Shown here piece by piece: positions 19,729 through 31,220 of a stretch of DNA of 47,979 nucleotides (position 1 is its first letter; each line of letters starts with the position of its first letter). Under the pieces are notes generated by a model that saw only the letters and a program-made list of their open reading frames with translations, was not told the DNA's origin and did not search any database. Position numbers and translations under genes: made by a program. Origin of the DNA: Porphyra umbilicalis (lineage: Eukaryota > Rhodophyta > Bangiophyceae > Bangiales > Bangiaceae); contig KV919208.1 of NCBI GenBank assembly GCA_002049455.2, positions 1 through 47,979 on the forward strand, given 5' to 3'.

Positions 19729-20426
19729 CAGCGGCGGCGGCGGCGCCCGGGGGTGGTTGGGGGAGGCGAGGCGGGCGGCCGCTACCCCCCGCCTGAGGGG
19801 AAGGCGCGGCTGCCCCCGCCACGGGCGACATTGACGGCAGCAGCAGCGGCACGGTGGGGTGGTAAGGCGGTTGCGGCGCAGGCGCCGACCACAGGGGCCA
19901 CCGTGGGGGACTGGGTGCCCCCGCCGCCCCCAAAGCCGACGCCGTGGACGACCTGCTGGTGGGCGGGGCGCCGCCGACGCGCATCGCAGCCGATATGCCG
20001 AGGACCCCCCCGAGGCTGCCCTCGTACGCGCGGCGCATGGACGGCGCGCGGTAGAGGATGGACGACAGGCGCTTGAGCGCCTGCTCCACGAGGCTCACTT
20101 TGAGGGCGTTGCGCTCGGTAGGCGCCGCCTCCGCGAGCGTCGTCGACAGGGCCGTCGAGCGGGAATTGCACGTGGGGGCGACCGCCTCGCCAGTGTCGGC
20201 GAGCGCCTCGGTGGGGGGGGGGATGGGCGTCGTCGACGCGCCGCCTGCAGCGGCAGCGGCTGCCGCCAAGCTCGCCGACGAACCCGAGCCGGACGACGAA
20301 TGTGACGTGGACGCTGCACGCGCGGGCGGGGTTGCAGACGGCGCAACGTCTGTGGCGGCGGCCGCCGCCGCCGCCACTATCGGGGCTACCGTCAATTCCG
20401 CCTGACGTGGCAGCACGCCACCACCA

Positions 20427-20464
<38 letters not shown>

Positions 20465-22361
20465 TCCGCCGCCGCTACCCGCATCCCCATTGCCACCACA
20501 CTCTCGGCACGCGTGCTCGGGCGGTACGGACGCGTGCGGGTGGGTGTGCGGGGCGCTGGCGCCCCCCCCCCCGCCCCCGCCTCGCCGTAGGCGCGCCGAA
20601 CACGCGCGGCAGGACCCCCGATACGTCAGCATTGTCGGTGTTGGCGAGTCACGCGAGGCCCCCGCCGTCGCCGCCGCCGCCGACGCGGCGGCGGAGCAAG
20701 CGGCCGCGTGGTCGGGCGCCATGGCCAGAAGGCGCCCGCCCATGATGCGGAGGAGGTGCTCGCGAAAGCCGTCAAAATCCACGGGGCTCGTGACGGGGGC
20801 ACGGGGGGGGGAGGTGCCCGCGCCGCCCCCCGCCGCCGTCGCAGACGCGCCGCCGCTGCCGTGGCCATTGCCGCAGCCACCGTCGCCCGCCGTGTCCATG
20901 GCCACAGCGTCGGCGGCGGCGGCGGCGGCGGCGGGGGTGGCAGCGGCAGCGGCAGCAGACGTGGCGGCGCCCGCGTCTACCCCACCGCTGCCCGCGGGCC
21001 CCACCGCCATCCGCGCGCACGCGTCGGCACAGTCATCGACGTGCCCGTGGGCGTCCCAGGCGTCCCACGGCCCCGGCCGACGGGGTACCTCCCGGCGCCA
21101 GCCGGCGCCCGCCACGCCCGACAGCCGCTCGCACACGTCGACGCGGTGGAGGACTTGCGAGGGCAGGGCGCCGCTGTTGGCCGTCGGGCCGGCCAACACC
21201 AACAGCGTCTGGCGGCGGCCGCAGCCGTCGATGCCTTGGGAGAAGCAGCACGCGAATTGGCGGCCGGCGCTGACGAGGGCGCTGTTGACGATGGGCACGA
21301 GGGGGGCGGGGGGGGGGGCGCCCCTGCCCCCAATGAGGACGACGCCGCCGCGGTGGCCGCCGCCGCCGCCGGCACAATGGTGACGGCCGACATGGGCGGC
21401 GGGCGGGCGTCGACGGGTACCGGCGGGGAAACCAGGAACAGCTCACCGGCGCCTTCGTCCATGAGGAACCGCATGTGGGGTGGGGGCGAGATCATGGTCG
21501 GGGGGGGGGTGCCCTCGACGCGGGACTCGACGTAGCCGACGGTGTTGCCATTGACCGTCGAAAAGGGCACATACTGCAGGGGTGTGCCAACGGGTGGGCG
21601 GAGCAAGAAAAAGCATGGATACGAACAGGAAGAACAAAGAAATACATGGATATGAACGAGACATGCAAATGCAGCGCCGGTGAAGCGACGGTGGCGTGGA
21701 CGCGTACGCTGTCGTCGGGTAAAAGTGGCGAGTGAGCAACTCTGTGCAGCGCCGCTTCTTGGCGGCGACAACCAAACCACCCTTCGCCCATCTGGGCAAA
21801 AGCACGGTGCATGCACGTCGGCCAGGCAAACCGCGTTCCGATAGGACTGGGGTCTTGCCAGGCACCTCTCCCTCTGCTTCATCGACGGCCGGGTCCCCCC
21901 TCCACTGGACACACTCTTCCCCCCAAAAGCAGACCGCGTCGCCAGCACGTACCAAGCAGTGTAGCGTCATGGACTTCCCGTCATCCTCCTCCTCTTCCTC
22001 CTCCCCGTCCACATCCTCCTTGCGCATCACCACCGACACCGCCGTCGCCGCCTGAAAGGCCTCAAGACTGAGTGACACCGTCGGCTCGCCATCGTCCGCG
22101 CGCCCGCCCCCACCCCCCGTGCCACCGCCGCCGCCGCCGCCTCCCGCCCACCCGCCCACCCCCCTCCTGCCGTCACCACCACCCCCCCCTCCTCACCGCC
22201 GCCGTCACCCCCCCCCCCGCCAATCCGTCACCGTCGGCGGGGGCCGGGAGGAGCCACGCGCGCGCCGCCTCGTCATCGAGCAGCCGCGCAATGATGGGGC
22301 AATTGCGGTGGGCGGTCAGCGGCTGGCCGGGCGGGTCTGCCAGCCGCGGCGGCAGCGCCAT
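19049..22361 (-). CDS. Putative bZIP-like transcription regulator with atypical basic region
   Basis: There are two exons: 22361-21953 and 21573-19049, joined by a GTACGT intron of 379 bp. The proposed start, MALPPRLADPPGQ, follows a C-rich leader. Conserved-looking pieces are LTAHRNCPIIARLLDDE, MRKEDVDG plus an acidic run, YVPFSTVNGNTVGYVESRVEG, FLMDEGAGELFLVS, and QFACCFSQGIDGCGRRQTLLVLAGP. Two CxxC pairs (GSCRACS, HACRECGG) about 40 residues apart could bind zinc. Near 19270-19350 is RRLSNRAAAARSNERRR, which aligns with the bZIP basic region (N, A, A, S in register), but the invariant Arg is Asn and no leucine heptads follow. Frame changes occur at C/G-runs in the first exon (about 22190-22220) and at 21310-21318. 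Poly-Ala/Gly/Pro makes up much of the protein. The bZIP call rests on one motif. Confidence 0.5.
21574..21952 (-). other. Intron of the bZIP-like gene
   Basis: The minus-strand donor is TTG|GTACGT and the acceptor CCCCTGCAG|TAT, phase 0 on both sides. The 379-bp intron is clearly less GC-rich than the exons. Confidence 0.6.
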
Positions 22362-22747
22362 GGGCGACGGGGGAATGACGACAGAGGGGGGGTGTGGGGG
22401 GCAAGGCGGGATGGGCGGCAGAGGCCGCGGCCGTGGCAGACGCACGCGTGGCCGCGCCGGGGGAGGCGACTGGGTACACGCGGGCGCGGCGGCTGGGGAG
22501 CGAGGCGGCAAACGAGGCGGGGCGGGAGGGGGCGCCGCCAATGCGGCAGCCGCCGCGGCAGCGCGCTTCAAACGGGACGGCACCGCCTGCGGCGGCGGGC
22601 GGGGGCCGACGCGGGGCACCGCGGCGCGGGCGTCGGGCCGCGCCCCATCCAGCCACCGCAACGGCCGTCGTCGCCGCTGGGCCGGGCCCGCAAGCCGCCG
22701 CCGCTGCCGCCGCCGCCGCCGCTGCCACTACCGCCGCCGCCGCTGCC

Positions 22748-22778
<31 letters not shown>

Positions 22779-22784
22779 CCGCGG

Positions 22785-24062
22785 CGCTGTGCTGCTTAAC
22801 TGGGGTCGGAGCACATTGGCCTCTTTCCCGATGCAGAACACACATTCTGGTGTGTGTGGCCGCGGCATTTTGACTCGGCATTGGGCGTTCGACGGGAGTG
22901 AAGCTCGGCACATTCTGCGAGGGTCGATGCACAATGCCCAAATGTGTAATATCTCCCTTCATCGCGGTGCTGATACCTCTGTGAGGGCCAATAGGCTGGC
23001 GCCACTCGGCTTCCAATGGTCCAATGGGAGCCATGCAGCACCTTCCATGGCGGACGAGACCTGATAAGAAACATGATGTCTGACCCGCCTCCGGGAATTG
23101 GGCAAGTTCTTGCTGCAGTTCGACGTGGAGGACGAGGATTTGGTCGTTGCCCTGCCAGCGGCAGCGGTGGTGGACGTCGTTGGGCGACGCTGCGCTTGGG
23201 CCAGACTCCCCCGGTGCGTTGTTCATGCGGCGCTGGCTGGAGGAGGAGCTTACCATGATGGCACTCTTCATCATGAGGCTACATAATATGTACCTCGGGC
23301 ACATATTATGTGCCCGAGGTTGAGTTGTGGGCATAAACAGATGGGGTCACGCTGCAGGACATTGCACTGACAGCCAAGCGACTCCATCACACTCTCCTAC
23401 TCAAGATAGTTGCCCTCGACGTGAATGAAGATGAAGATCATGGTTACGTCACAGCCTGACATTGTTCTCCGCGTGGACGTGCATGTGTACGTGCGATGGT
23501 CCAGCTTGAGGGGATGCCTACTGAGCTCAGTGGCACTTGTTTCTTGCCTGTGCGGCTTCTGAGCTTCTCTGTCGATGGATTGCATTAGGATTGTTTTTCT
23601 GGCTGGCGTGTCAATGGGAGTAACGGAGATGCTCCTGTGCCTTCCACGCGGTGGTGGTGTACAGCAGTTGGGTCACTGGTCCTCTGCTACTGCTGTGCTT
23701 ACTGTGGGGAGATTTTCCAGCACAATGCGTAGTACGCCACGCAGTGTATCACATCAGGCCGCAGACGCTGCCACATCGGGACCTTGGCATTATGGCGGCA
23801 TTCGCCCTTTTACTCATTCCGCTGTGAAGCGCTGATGGGCTCATCGTTGGCATGCGTACACCGTATATCTGTACTCGTCATGATCACACGTAACTGTTGG
23901 TGTAAAGCGGACAAATCAATGGTGACCCCAACTTTCGTTTACCACCAAATGTGTTGAATACCTGCACCCACGACCCCGTTTGGGGGGGTCTACACACCAG
24001 AATGTGTGTTCCGCATCGGGAAAAAGACCAATGTGCTCCGACCCCACTTAAGCAGCACAGCG
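22785..24062. mobile_element. 1.28-kb element with about 72-bp terminal inverted repeats
   Basis: Bases 22785-22856 (starting CGCTGTGCTGCTTAAC) are matched in inverse by 23991-24062 with about five mismatches over 72 bases. The enclosed DNA has much lower GC than the flanks and includes a perfect hairpin at 23292-23320. A plus frame (23098-23286) gives a short peptide beginning FLLQFDVEDEDLVVALPAA, but no transposase catalytic motif was found. It is probably a non-autonomous or decayed DNA transposon. The insertion lies about 420 bases upstream of the proposed start of the bZIP-like gene. Confidence 0.75.
23292..23320. repeat. Perfect 29-base hairpin palindrome
   Basis: The arm ACCTCGGGCACATA is followed by one T and then the exact reverse complement. 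CATAATATG just upstream (23282-23290) also complements itself within the hairpin sequence. It lies inside the 1.28-kb inverted-repeat element. Confidence 0.85.
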
Positions 24063-24823
24063 CGGGGCAGTGGCGCTGCGCGTGCCGCAACGCCGCGCCG
24101 CGCCACACTGGTGCGCGCGACGGGCGCGCCTCGAGGGTTTTGCAATCACGCCTACCTACGGATGCGGTCCGCGTTGCGTTTGATGGCATGGGTGGCCGTG
24201 ATCCCAGCCAATGTCAAGGGCTGTGGCCAAAAGGCTTGCGAGGTGCCGGCAACACTGCCTTGTCAGACTACAGTACTGTACAGTCCAGCGCGGTGCAACG
24301 TTGGTTGGGATCTGCGAGGCCCCCCCTTGATCATTGAGGTGTCCAACATATTTAACACGCCATCAACGTGTATTTGATGTGACCATCACATCTTTGCCCG
24401 CAGGTGCGTCTTTTCATCGCGAGATTTTCAGACGAGCCGTGCCTTGCGTCTGAGTGGAGGAGCGCCGTCAATCGACTCGTACCAGTTGTGCAACGCAACG
24501 CACCTGTACTGTACGCACCTGCGGCCTATTTAGTTGCCGCACACCTGCTCCATGGCCAAACGACGCCACTCGTGCGTCGGCACCAGGCCAGCGGCCAGAC
24601 CCCGCTGTGACGACTTCCGCCTGAGGAAGGGACACCCTCGCGTCCCTACTGCCGCGTGCCGTCGTCCCCTCGGCGCCCGCATTCGCCGGCCCCTGCTCCG
24701 CCGCCCCCCCGCCCGTGACGCGTCGCCGCAGGCGGGCAGCAACGGCCGCCCCCACCGCGCTCGCCACACGCCGCCGCCGTCGCCGCGCGCGTCGGGGCGG
24801 CCGCGCACTCCCAGCGGCCCGCC
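24063..24823. other. Upstream region of the AhpD-like gene
   Basis: Mixed-composition DNA (24063-24600) grades into a C-rich leader just before the ATG at 24824. No conserved coding sequence was found. Confidence 0.5.
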
Positions 24824-26403
24824 ATGGCCACCCCGACCGGCGGCAGCCGCCCGCCGCCGCCCGCCGACGCGGCGGCGGTCCACCCCCCGGGCGCCCCCCC
24901 CCCCCCCCCCCCCCTCCCACGACACTCTTTGAGCTCCTCGAGCCCGCCGCGGTGCCCCTCCACGATGCCCGCGTCGCCGCCTACGCCCCCTTCATCGCCA
25001 TTGCCACGCGGGTGCTCGGCGGCCGCCCCGCCGGCTACAACCGCCTGGCGGTGTCCCCACCCACCCTCCGCACGCACACGGGCTTGCTCGGCCCGAGCCT
25101 CAGCCCGACCCGCGCCGGCGGCATGCTGCCGCTCGTCGACGCGGGGCTGTCGGCCTTGACGCCCGCCCTGCGGCGGGCGGCCATGACCGCCGCCTCGGCC
25201 GCGCACGGGTGCGGCTACTGCACCGCCCACTGCACGGGCGTGGGGGGGGTCCTCGGCGGCGCCCACCGGGCGGTCGGCCCGGTCCTATTGTCTGGGGGGG
25301 GGGACCCCGCCGAGGCGGCCGTCGCCGCCTACGCCACCGCCGTGGTGGTCGGCCCGCCGGCGGCCGTGCCGGCAGCCGCCGCCGCCGCCGACCGCGCGCT
25401 CGGCGGCGACGCGACGGCGGGCGCGGCGTTGCGGGCGGCGGTCGCCTACACGGGCTTCCTCAATGTCGCCATGGACCTCCTCGGGGTGCCCCTCGAGGTC
25501 AACCTCGCGCCGGCCGTCGCCGCCCGCGTCGCCGCGTCGCCCGACTTGCGGGGGACGGCGGTGGAGCGGGTGGCCGCGGCCGCCCTGACAGCCGCGGCGC
25601 CGCCGACGGCGGGCGCGTCGGGGGGTGGCGGCGGCGGCGGGGCGGCGCCGCCGCCCCACCCCGCGGGTGCGGCAGGGGGCGGATGGGTGGCGGCCGCCGC
25701 CGCCGCCGCGTCGGCCGCCGCCGGCTTTGTGGCCTTCCTCCCCACGCTCGCCGCCGCGGCGGTGGCGACGGAGCGGGCGGTGCTTGGGGGCATCCCCCGC
25801 GACGCGGCCGCCGCGGCGGCGGTCGCCGGCGCGGCCACGGGCGGCCACGTGCCGGCCGTGTTGGCGGCCGGCCGGTTGGCCGAGGTGCCCCTCGCGCGCG
25901 CCGTCGCCGCCGCGTGGGTCAACCACCTCGGCGGCGGCGGCGGCGGCGACGATGACGGGGCGGGGGGGCCCCCCGCCGGCTGCCGGCGCGCGTGGCCCCA
26001 AGCCGCCCGCGTGGCGCTCTTTGCGCGCTACGCGGCGGCGGGCGGCCACGGCGCGCTCGGCCGGGAGGCGGCGGCGGTGGCGGCCGCGTTGGGCTTCGCC
26101 CCGCCGCCGGCGGCGGCGTTGCCACGGCCAGCGCCCACCGACGGCGGCAACGACAGTGACGGCGGCGACAACGACGGCGGCGACGGTGACGGGGCGGCGG
26201 CCCTGCGGCTGGCAGGGGCGGTGATGGACGCGGCGGCGACGGGGCGTGGCGGCGCCATGACGCCCGCGCTGCTGGCGCGGCTGGCGCGGGCGGGGTGGAC
26301 CGCCGAGCAAACGGTGGAGGTGGTCGGCTGCGCCGCTTTTTTCGCCTACCTCCAACGCCTGTGGGTCGTCACTGGGCTCGCCGCCGAGGCGGCCGCGTCG
26401 TGA
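24824..26403 (+). CDS. AhpD-like / carboxymuconolactone decarboxylase-fold protein, enlarged
   Basis: The family is small all-helical proteins, often peroxidases or decarboxylases, using a CxxC pair and a nearby His. Here HGCGYCTAHC (about 25205-25235) is the redox motif, preceded by the typical LVDAGLSALTPALRRAAMTAAS helix. At the C-terminus LARLARAGWTAEQTVEVVGCAAFFAYLQRLWVVTGL matches the closing helices of AhpD-like proteins. The His is three residues after the second Cys rather than the usual four and is followed by a third Cys. At about 525 residues it is more than twice the usual length because of Ala/Gly/Pro inserts. The start at 24824 (GCCATGG) is in a different frame from the body; a run of 21 C (24894-24914) lies between. 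An alternative ATG at 24715 in the body frame would add only Arg-rich sequence. Confidence 0.7.
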
Positions 26404-29262
26404 CGCCTGCGACGCTCGGGCGCGCGCGTGGCGGACCGGCGGTCGACCACCAACAGGGGGCGGCGGCGGGGCGGCGCCCCCCGCCCCCGGCCGTGCCCCC
26501 GAGGGGCGTGCGTGCGTGGGGCGGCGGCCGGCGCCGCAGCCGGCGGCGGCAACGCCAGCGGCGGCGGCGGCGGCGACACGCCAGTGGCAACGGCGGGCGC
26601 ACGCCAAACCCGTGGCATCGGACACGAGGCGGCGCAAAAAGAGACACACCATTCAATAGGGCGCATAGCGCGACGAGCAGCCTCGGGGCGTGCCACACCC
26701 AACAACAGAAAACGGGGACTGATAAAGGCCACGGAACAACAAAGACAAATAAAAATGTAACCACACACCCTTTCGCTCGACTCGCCGGGACCCCCCCCCC
26801 CCGCCCCCCCTCTTTCCCCCCCCCACCTCACCAAACCCCTGGCTGTCGTCCCACCCCCGCCACGCGCGGCGGCGCCGTCTGCCGCGGTGTGTTTGTGCCG
26901 CGCCGCGGCGGCGGCGGCGGCAGCGGCGCTGCCGGCGCGCCACGCGGGCGCCGGCACGCACCGACGGCGGCGGCTGTCACCGGCAGCCGGCGGCAGCCGT
27001 GGCGGCCGCCGCTCGAAGCGCCGCCGCGCCCCGCCGCTGCGGTCGGCGCACCGCACCGCGCGTCGCCGCCGCGGGCGTCGGGTGCGCGGGCGGGCGGTCG
27101 CGCGGGGGCGGGGCGGCGGGGGCGCCCCCCCGGCGCCGCCCCCTCCCCCGCCGCCCGCGGGGGCGGCGGGGCGCCCGCCCGTCGGCGCCCCTGCCGACGG
27201 CGGGTGGGGGCCCGCAGCGCCGCCGCTGGCGGCCGCCGACGGCAGGGGGCGGCCGCACGCCAACGTTGCGGCCTCGGTGGCGGCCGCCGCCCACGGAACA
27301 CCCCATGGAGGTGTGGCAGAGGCGGGGGCGGTGCCGGCGGCCGCCGCCGCCCCGTGCCGCTACCTCTGGGGGCACCCCCCCCCCCCCCACAGCGTCGGTG
27401 GCGCCGGGACGGGCAGTCCCCGCCTGGTCCGCCGTGCCGCGGGGGGGCCGCCGCCGAGTCGTTGGCGACAGCGCCGACACCATTCGCCGCCCGCGTGTCC
27501 AGGAGCCACGAGAGAGACGGCGCCGCCGGTCGCCTGCCCAACATAGACGGGGTGGGGGCGGCGGGCAGGCACGCCTGACTCGAGACGGCGCGGCCGCCAC
27601 CGCCGCCGCCGCGACAGGCGCCGCCGCGACCGCGATCACTACGGCATCGGCGGAGCAAAAGGGCGGGGCGGGGGTACGGCGTGCAGTTGCGCAGGACCTC
27701 GCGTGTGGCGAGGGGAGGAGGGCAGAGGCGGACGCGGCCGAGGGCGAGGAGGACGTGGTGGTCCCACACAGAGCAGAGGTGCTCGATCTGCGGGGCTGAG
27801 CGAAACTTTATGGAAAAGCAGGCGCGCTGAGGCGAATTTTGAAAGTGTGAAACACACATGTGAGTCTTGACCGAGGGTGCCAGGACAACCAAGTTCCTCG
27901 GCTGAATTAATCACTAGTTTTCTTTTTGAAATGTATACATTATTCATTTATCTAGCTTTTTTTGCATTTTTTGCTCGACCAATGCTCGAGGGCACTGCCG
28001 TCCGGTTACAGTCCTGTACCGACGCCGCTTCTTGTCTTTTTCCAGTCACACGGCGTCGGACGGGCACCCCTCCCCTCTCATTCGGCGTGGGATATCTACC
28101 ACCCCCCTTTGCCGCCCCCAACTCTCGCCGAGCGCCTCTCTGGCAACGCTTCGCTGCGGCGGACGACGCGGCGCGGGCTGTTTGGGCCGCGCGGCGCCGC
28201 GACCATCAACGGTCGACGCCGTCGCAGGCGGTCGACACCCATGGCACCTCGTCCGTTCATGGCCGTCGCCCCCTTTATCCGCCCACATGCGGCCGACGAC
28301 GGCACGCCGCCCTCTGCCTCGCCGGTGGCCACGTCCGCCGCGGCCATGGACGACACGAGGGCGTGCGCACGCTCGCACGGCGGCTCCTCCATGGTGCCGA
28401 GCCGCCGCTTGGCGGCCGGTCGACGGCGGCGACAGCGTCGAGGCGGCCGCCACGAATGCTGGCAGCCACGGGGCCGGGTGCGTGGGACTAGCCGACACTG
28501 ACCGCCCGCACAAGGGCGGCGCTGACGGCGTGTAGGAGAGGAGAATGGGGGCGAGGCAGCCGCCGTCGAGAAGAGGGTGGGGAGCAGCGCGCATGGAGCG
28601 CGTGCAGCAAGAATGGCGACGGGACCGTGCGCGTCGCGTCCGCGCCAGACTCTGCGCGAGGCGGCGGGCGCGGGGCGCGCCCGCCCACGACCGCTCGCCA
28701 AAGAGGGTGGATAGTACTGGAGACACACTGCTGCTCCAGCCGCCCCATCGTCACTCGCGGGCGCGCGGCGTCCGTCGCGATGGTGAGCCGCGGTGAGGAT
28801 GGTGCCACGTGGTGTTTCTCTCGTCCAACTCCGTCCACGCCTGTGGTCACCCCGCAGCGGGCGTCGGAAACGGTGGGGGGCGAGTCCCCAGCGACCGGCA
28901 CTGGCGGTGGTGCCGGCCTGCGGACAAGGAGAGCAGCGTGGCTCGCTCGTGTTGCGTTTCCCATCGTCGACGTTGTTCTTGCTGGTGGTGTGGTTGCCAC
29001 GCGCGTCGACGCGAGGCGCGTGGGATGTCTGCGGGATGGTAACCACGAACGTCAACAGTTGAGACGCGCTTTGTGCAATCGCTACCGGCCACCGCACACG
29101 CGCCATCCAAAGAAGCGCTCACGCTTTGAAAGTCATCATACAGGTGAGGGCACGCACAGGCGATTTTGGCCATTGTGACCAGTACAGCCGATGCCTCGGC
29201 TGAATGAAAAAAAAAAAAAAAGAACAAAAAAGAAAGTAAGCGGGAGGCGCGGGCGGCTCCGC
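26404..29262. other. 2.9-kb intergenic region with no confident gene
   Basis: An AATAAA at 26748-26753 may serve the AhpD-like gene. From 26780 to 27800 the DNA is GC-simple with open frames on both strands; 27830-27980 is unusually AT-rich. Candidate small frames, such as a minus-strand one starting in a CACCATGG context near 28395 (MEEPPCERAHALVSSM...) and a plus one from 27999, have no recognisable domain. An A-rich tract at 29208-29233 lies next to the helicase stop. Confidence 0.4.
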
Positions 29263-31189
29263 TCACGCCCGCACCGTCTGGTAGTAGTCGCCCCCGTGCT
29301 CGACCAACCACGCCGCGTCGACGGCGGTGACGTTGCGGAGGTAGGGCTTGGTCGTCACGACGAGCTCATCAAAGACCACCGTCCGCGGGCGGCGGCCGCG
29401 GCCGTCATTGACAGACGCCCCCCCCCCCCCCCCCCGCGCCAGCGCCCCCGCCGACAGCACCGACGATGGGTGCACGGCGGCGGCGGCGGCGCCCCCCCCC
29501 CCCCCCCCCCCCCCAAGGAGCACATACGCGCGGGTGCCCCCCCCCGCCACGCGGCGGCGGCGCCGACGTAGCCGGCGGCGAGGCACCGCCGCACGCGCTC
29601 GTCGACGGGCACGTCGGCGGCGGCCAAGCGCGGCGCCGTCGGGACGGCGACACGGCGCCGCGGGCGGCGGCGGCGCGCCAATACGCCTCCCCGCGGATGC
29701 CGTCGAGGAGCGCACCGAGCTGCGTCCGCACCGCCGCCGCGGCGGCGAGCGTCCGCGCGTTGAGCGCGTGGCGCGCGCAAAAGGCGGCCCCCCCCCCCGC
29801 GCCCCCGCCCCCATCCCCATCCCCCTCGCCCCCGTCGACGGCCGCCAAGTAGGCGTCAAGCACCGCGCCGAGCGTCTGGTGGTCCCCCCCGGGTGCGCCC
29901 ACGCGCGCCGCGACGCGTCGGCGGCGGCCCGCGACGGGGCGCCCGCCGCCCACACCCCCCCCTCCGCCGCCAGCGCGGCGACCGCCGACAGCACCGGCGG
30001 TAGCGCGTCGAGGGCGACCGCCTCGAGCAGCGCCCGCCCGTGGGCGGGGCGCACGGGGAGGCGCGCGAGCGCCGCCCCCACGGGCGTCACCGTCAACGCC
30101 CCCCCCACCAACGCCACCGCGCCGAGGGCGACGAGGCGCTCGAGGGCGGCGGCGGTCGCCGCCCGCGGGGGCGCCTCAAAGAAATCAAACGCCGTCGGGT
30201 CCCCCCGCGGCCCACACACGCCCATGGCGAGGAGCGCCAAGACGGTCGGCGCCACGTCGGTGGCGGCAACCTCGGGCGTCGGGCGCGGGCGGAGGCGCGC
30301 CCACGAGGACTCTGTGTAGAGGCGGTAGGCAACGCCGGGGGCGGTGCGGCCGGCGCGGCCGGCGCGCTGCGCCGCCGCCGCGCGGGAGATGGGGGCGACG
30401 CGGAGGACGTCGGCGCCGCCGGGGGTCGTCGTGCGGGATTTGGCAACCCCGGCGTCAATGACGTAGCGGACGCCGGCAATGGTCACGGACGTTTCCGCAA
30501 CGTTGGTCGAGTAGATGATTTTGCGCGCCGTCGGGGGGGATGACGCGGGAGCCGCGCCGCCGCTGCCGCCGCCGCTGCCGGCGGCGGCTGCCGCGGCGGC
30601 GGCGGCGGCCATCGCGGGGGTCACACGCCCCCCACACTCGGAGCAGGTGGTGGCGCCGTCCCCCCCCCTCCCCCCCGGCCGCCGCGCAGCTCGCCCATCG
30701 TCTTTGCCGCCGCCGCCGCCGCCGCCACGTCGCGCCCCCCACACAGGCGGCAGCCAAACCCCCCCCCCCCCTCTTCCTCCTCTGCGGCAGCGGCTGCAAC
30801 GCCCGCGCCTGCGCCGCCGGCGGTAGGGACGCGTAGAGCGGGAGCGCCACCACCGCCCGCGCGTCGGCGGGCGCGAGGTGCCGCGCCGCGCGCGCGCGCG
30901 TGAGCGCCACCGCCGCGTCGATTTCGTCGGCGCCCGTGAGAAAGACGAGCACGTCCCCGGGCGACGGCTGGTCGACGTGCACTTGCAGGGCGGCCGTGAC
31001 CGCCGCGTCGACGTAATCGGCAACGGGGTCGGCCGCGTAGAGGAGGGTGACGGGGTACTGGCGGCCGCGGATGTGGTGGCGGGCGACCGTGAGGCCGCTG
31101 CCAGAGGGGGGGGGGAGGGGGGGAGGGGCGGCGCGTGCAAAGAGGGGGGCGGGTGCGGCGGGTGCGGCGGCGGGTGCGGCGGGTGCGGC

Positions 31190-31220
<31 letters not shown>

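Noticed and set aside
26828..27892. 354-codon minus frame and 266-codon plus frame
   Set aside because: Mutually overlapping, low complexity, no conserved block; only a short part near 27700-27850 looks protein-like.
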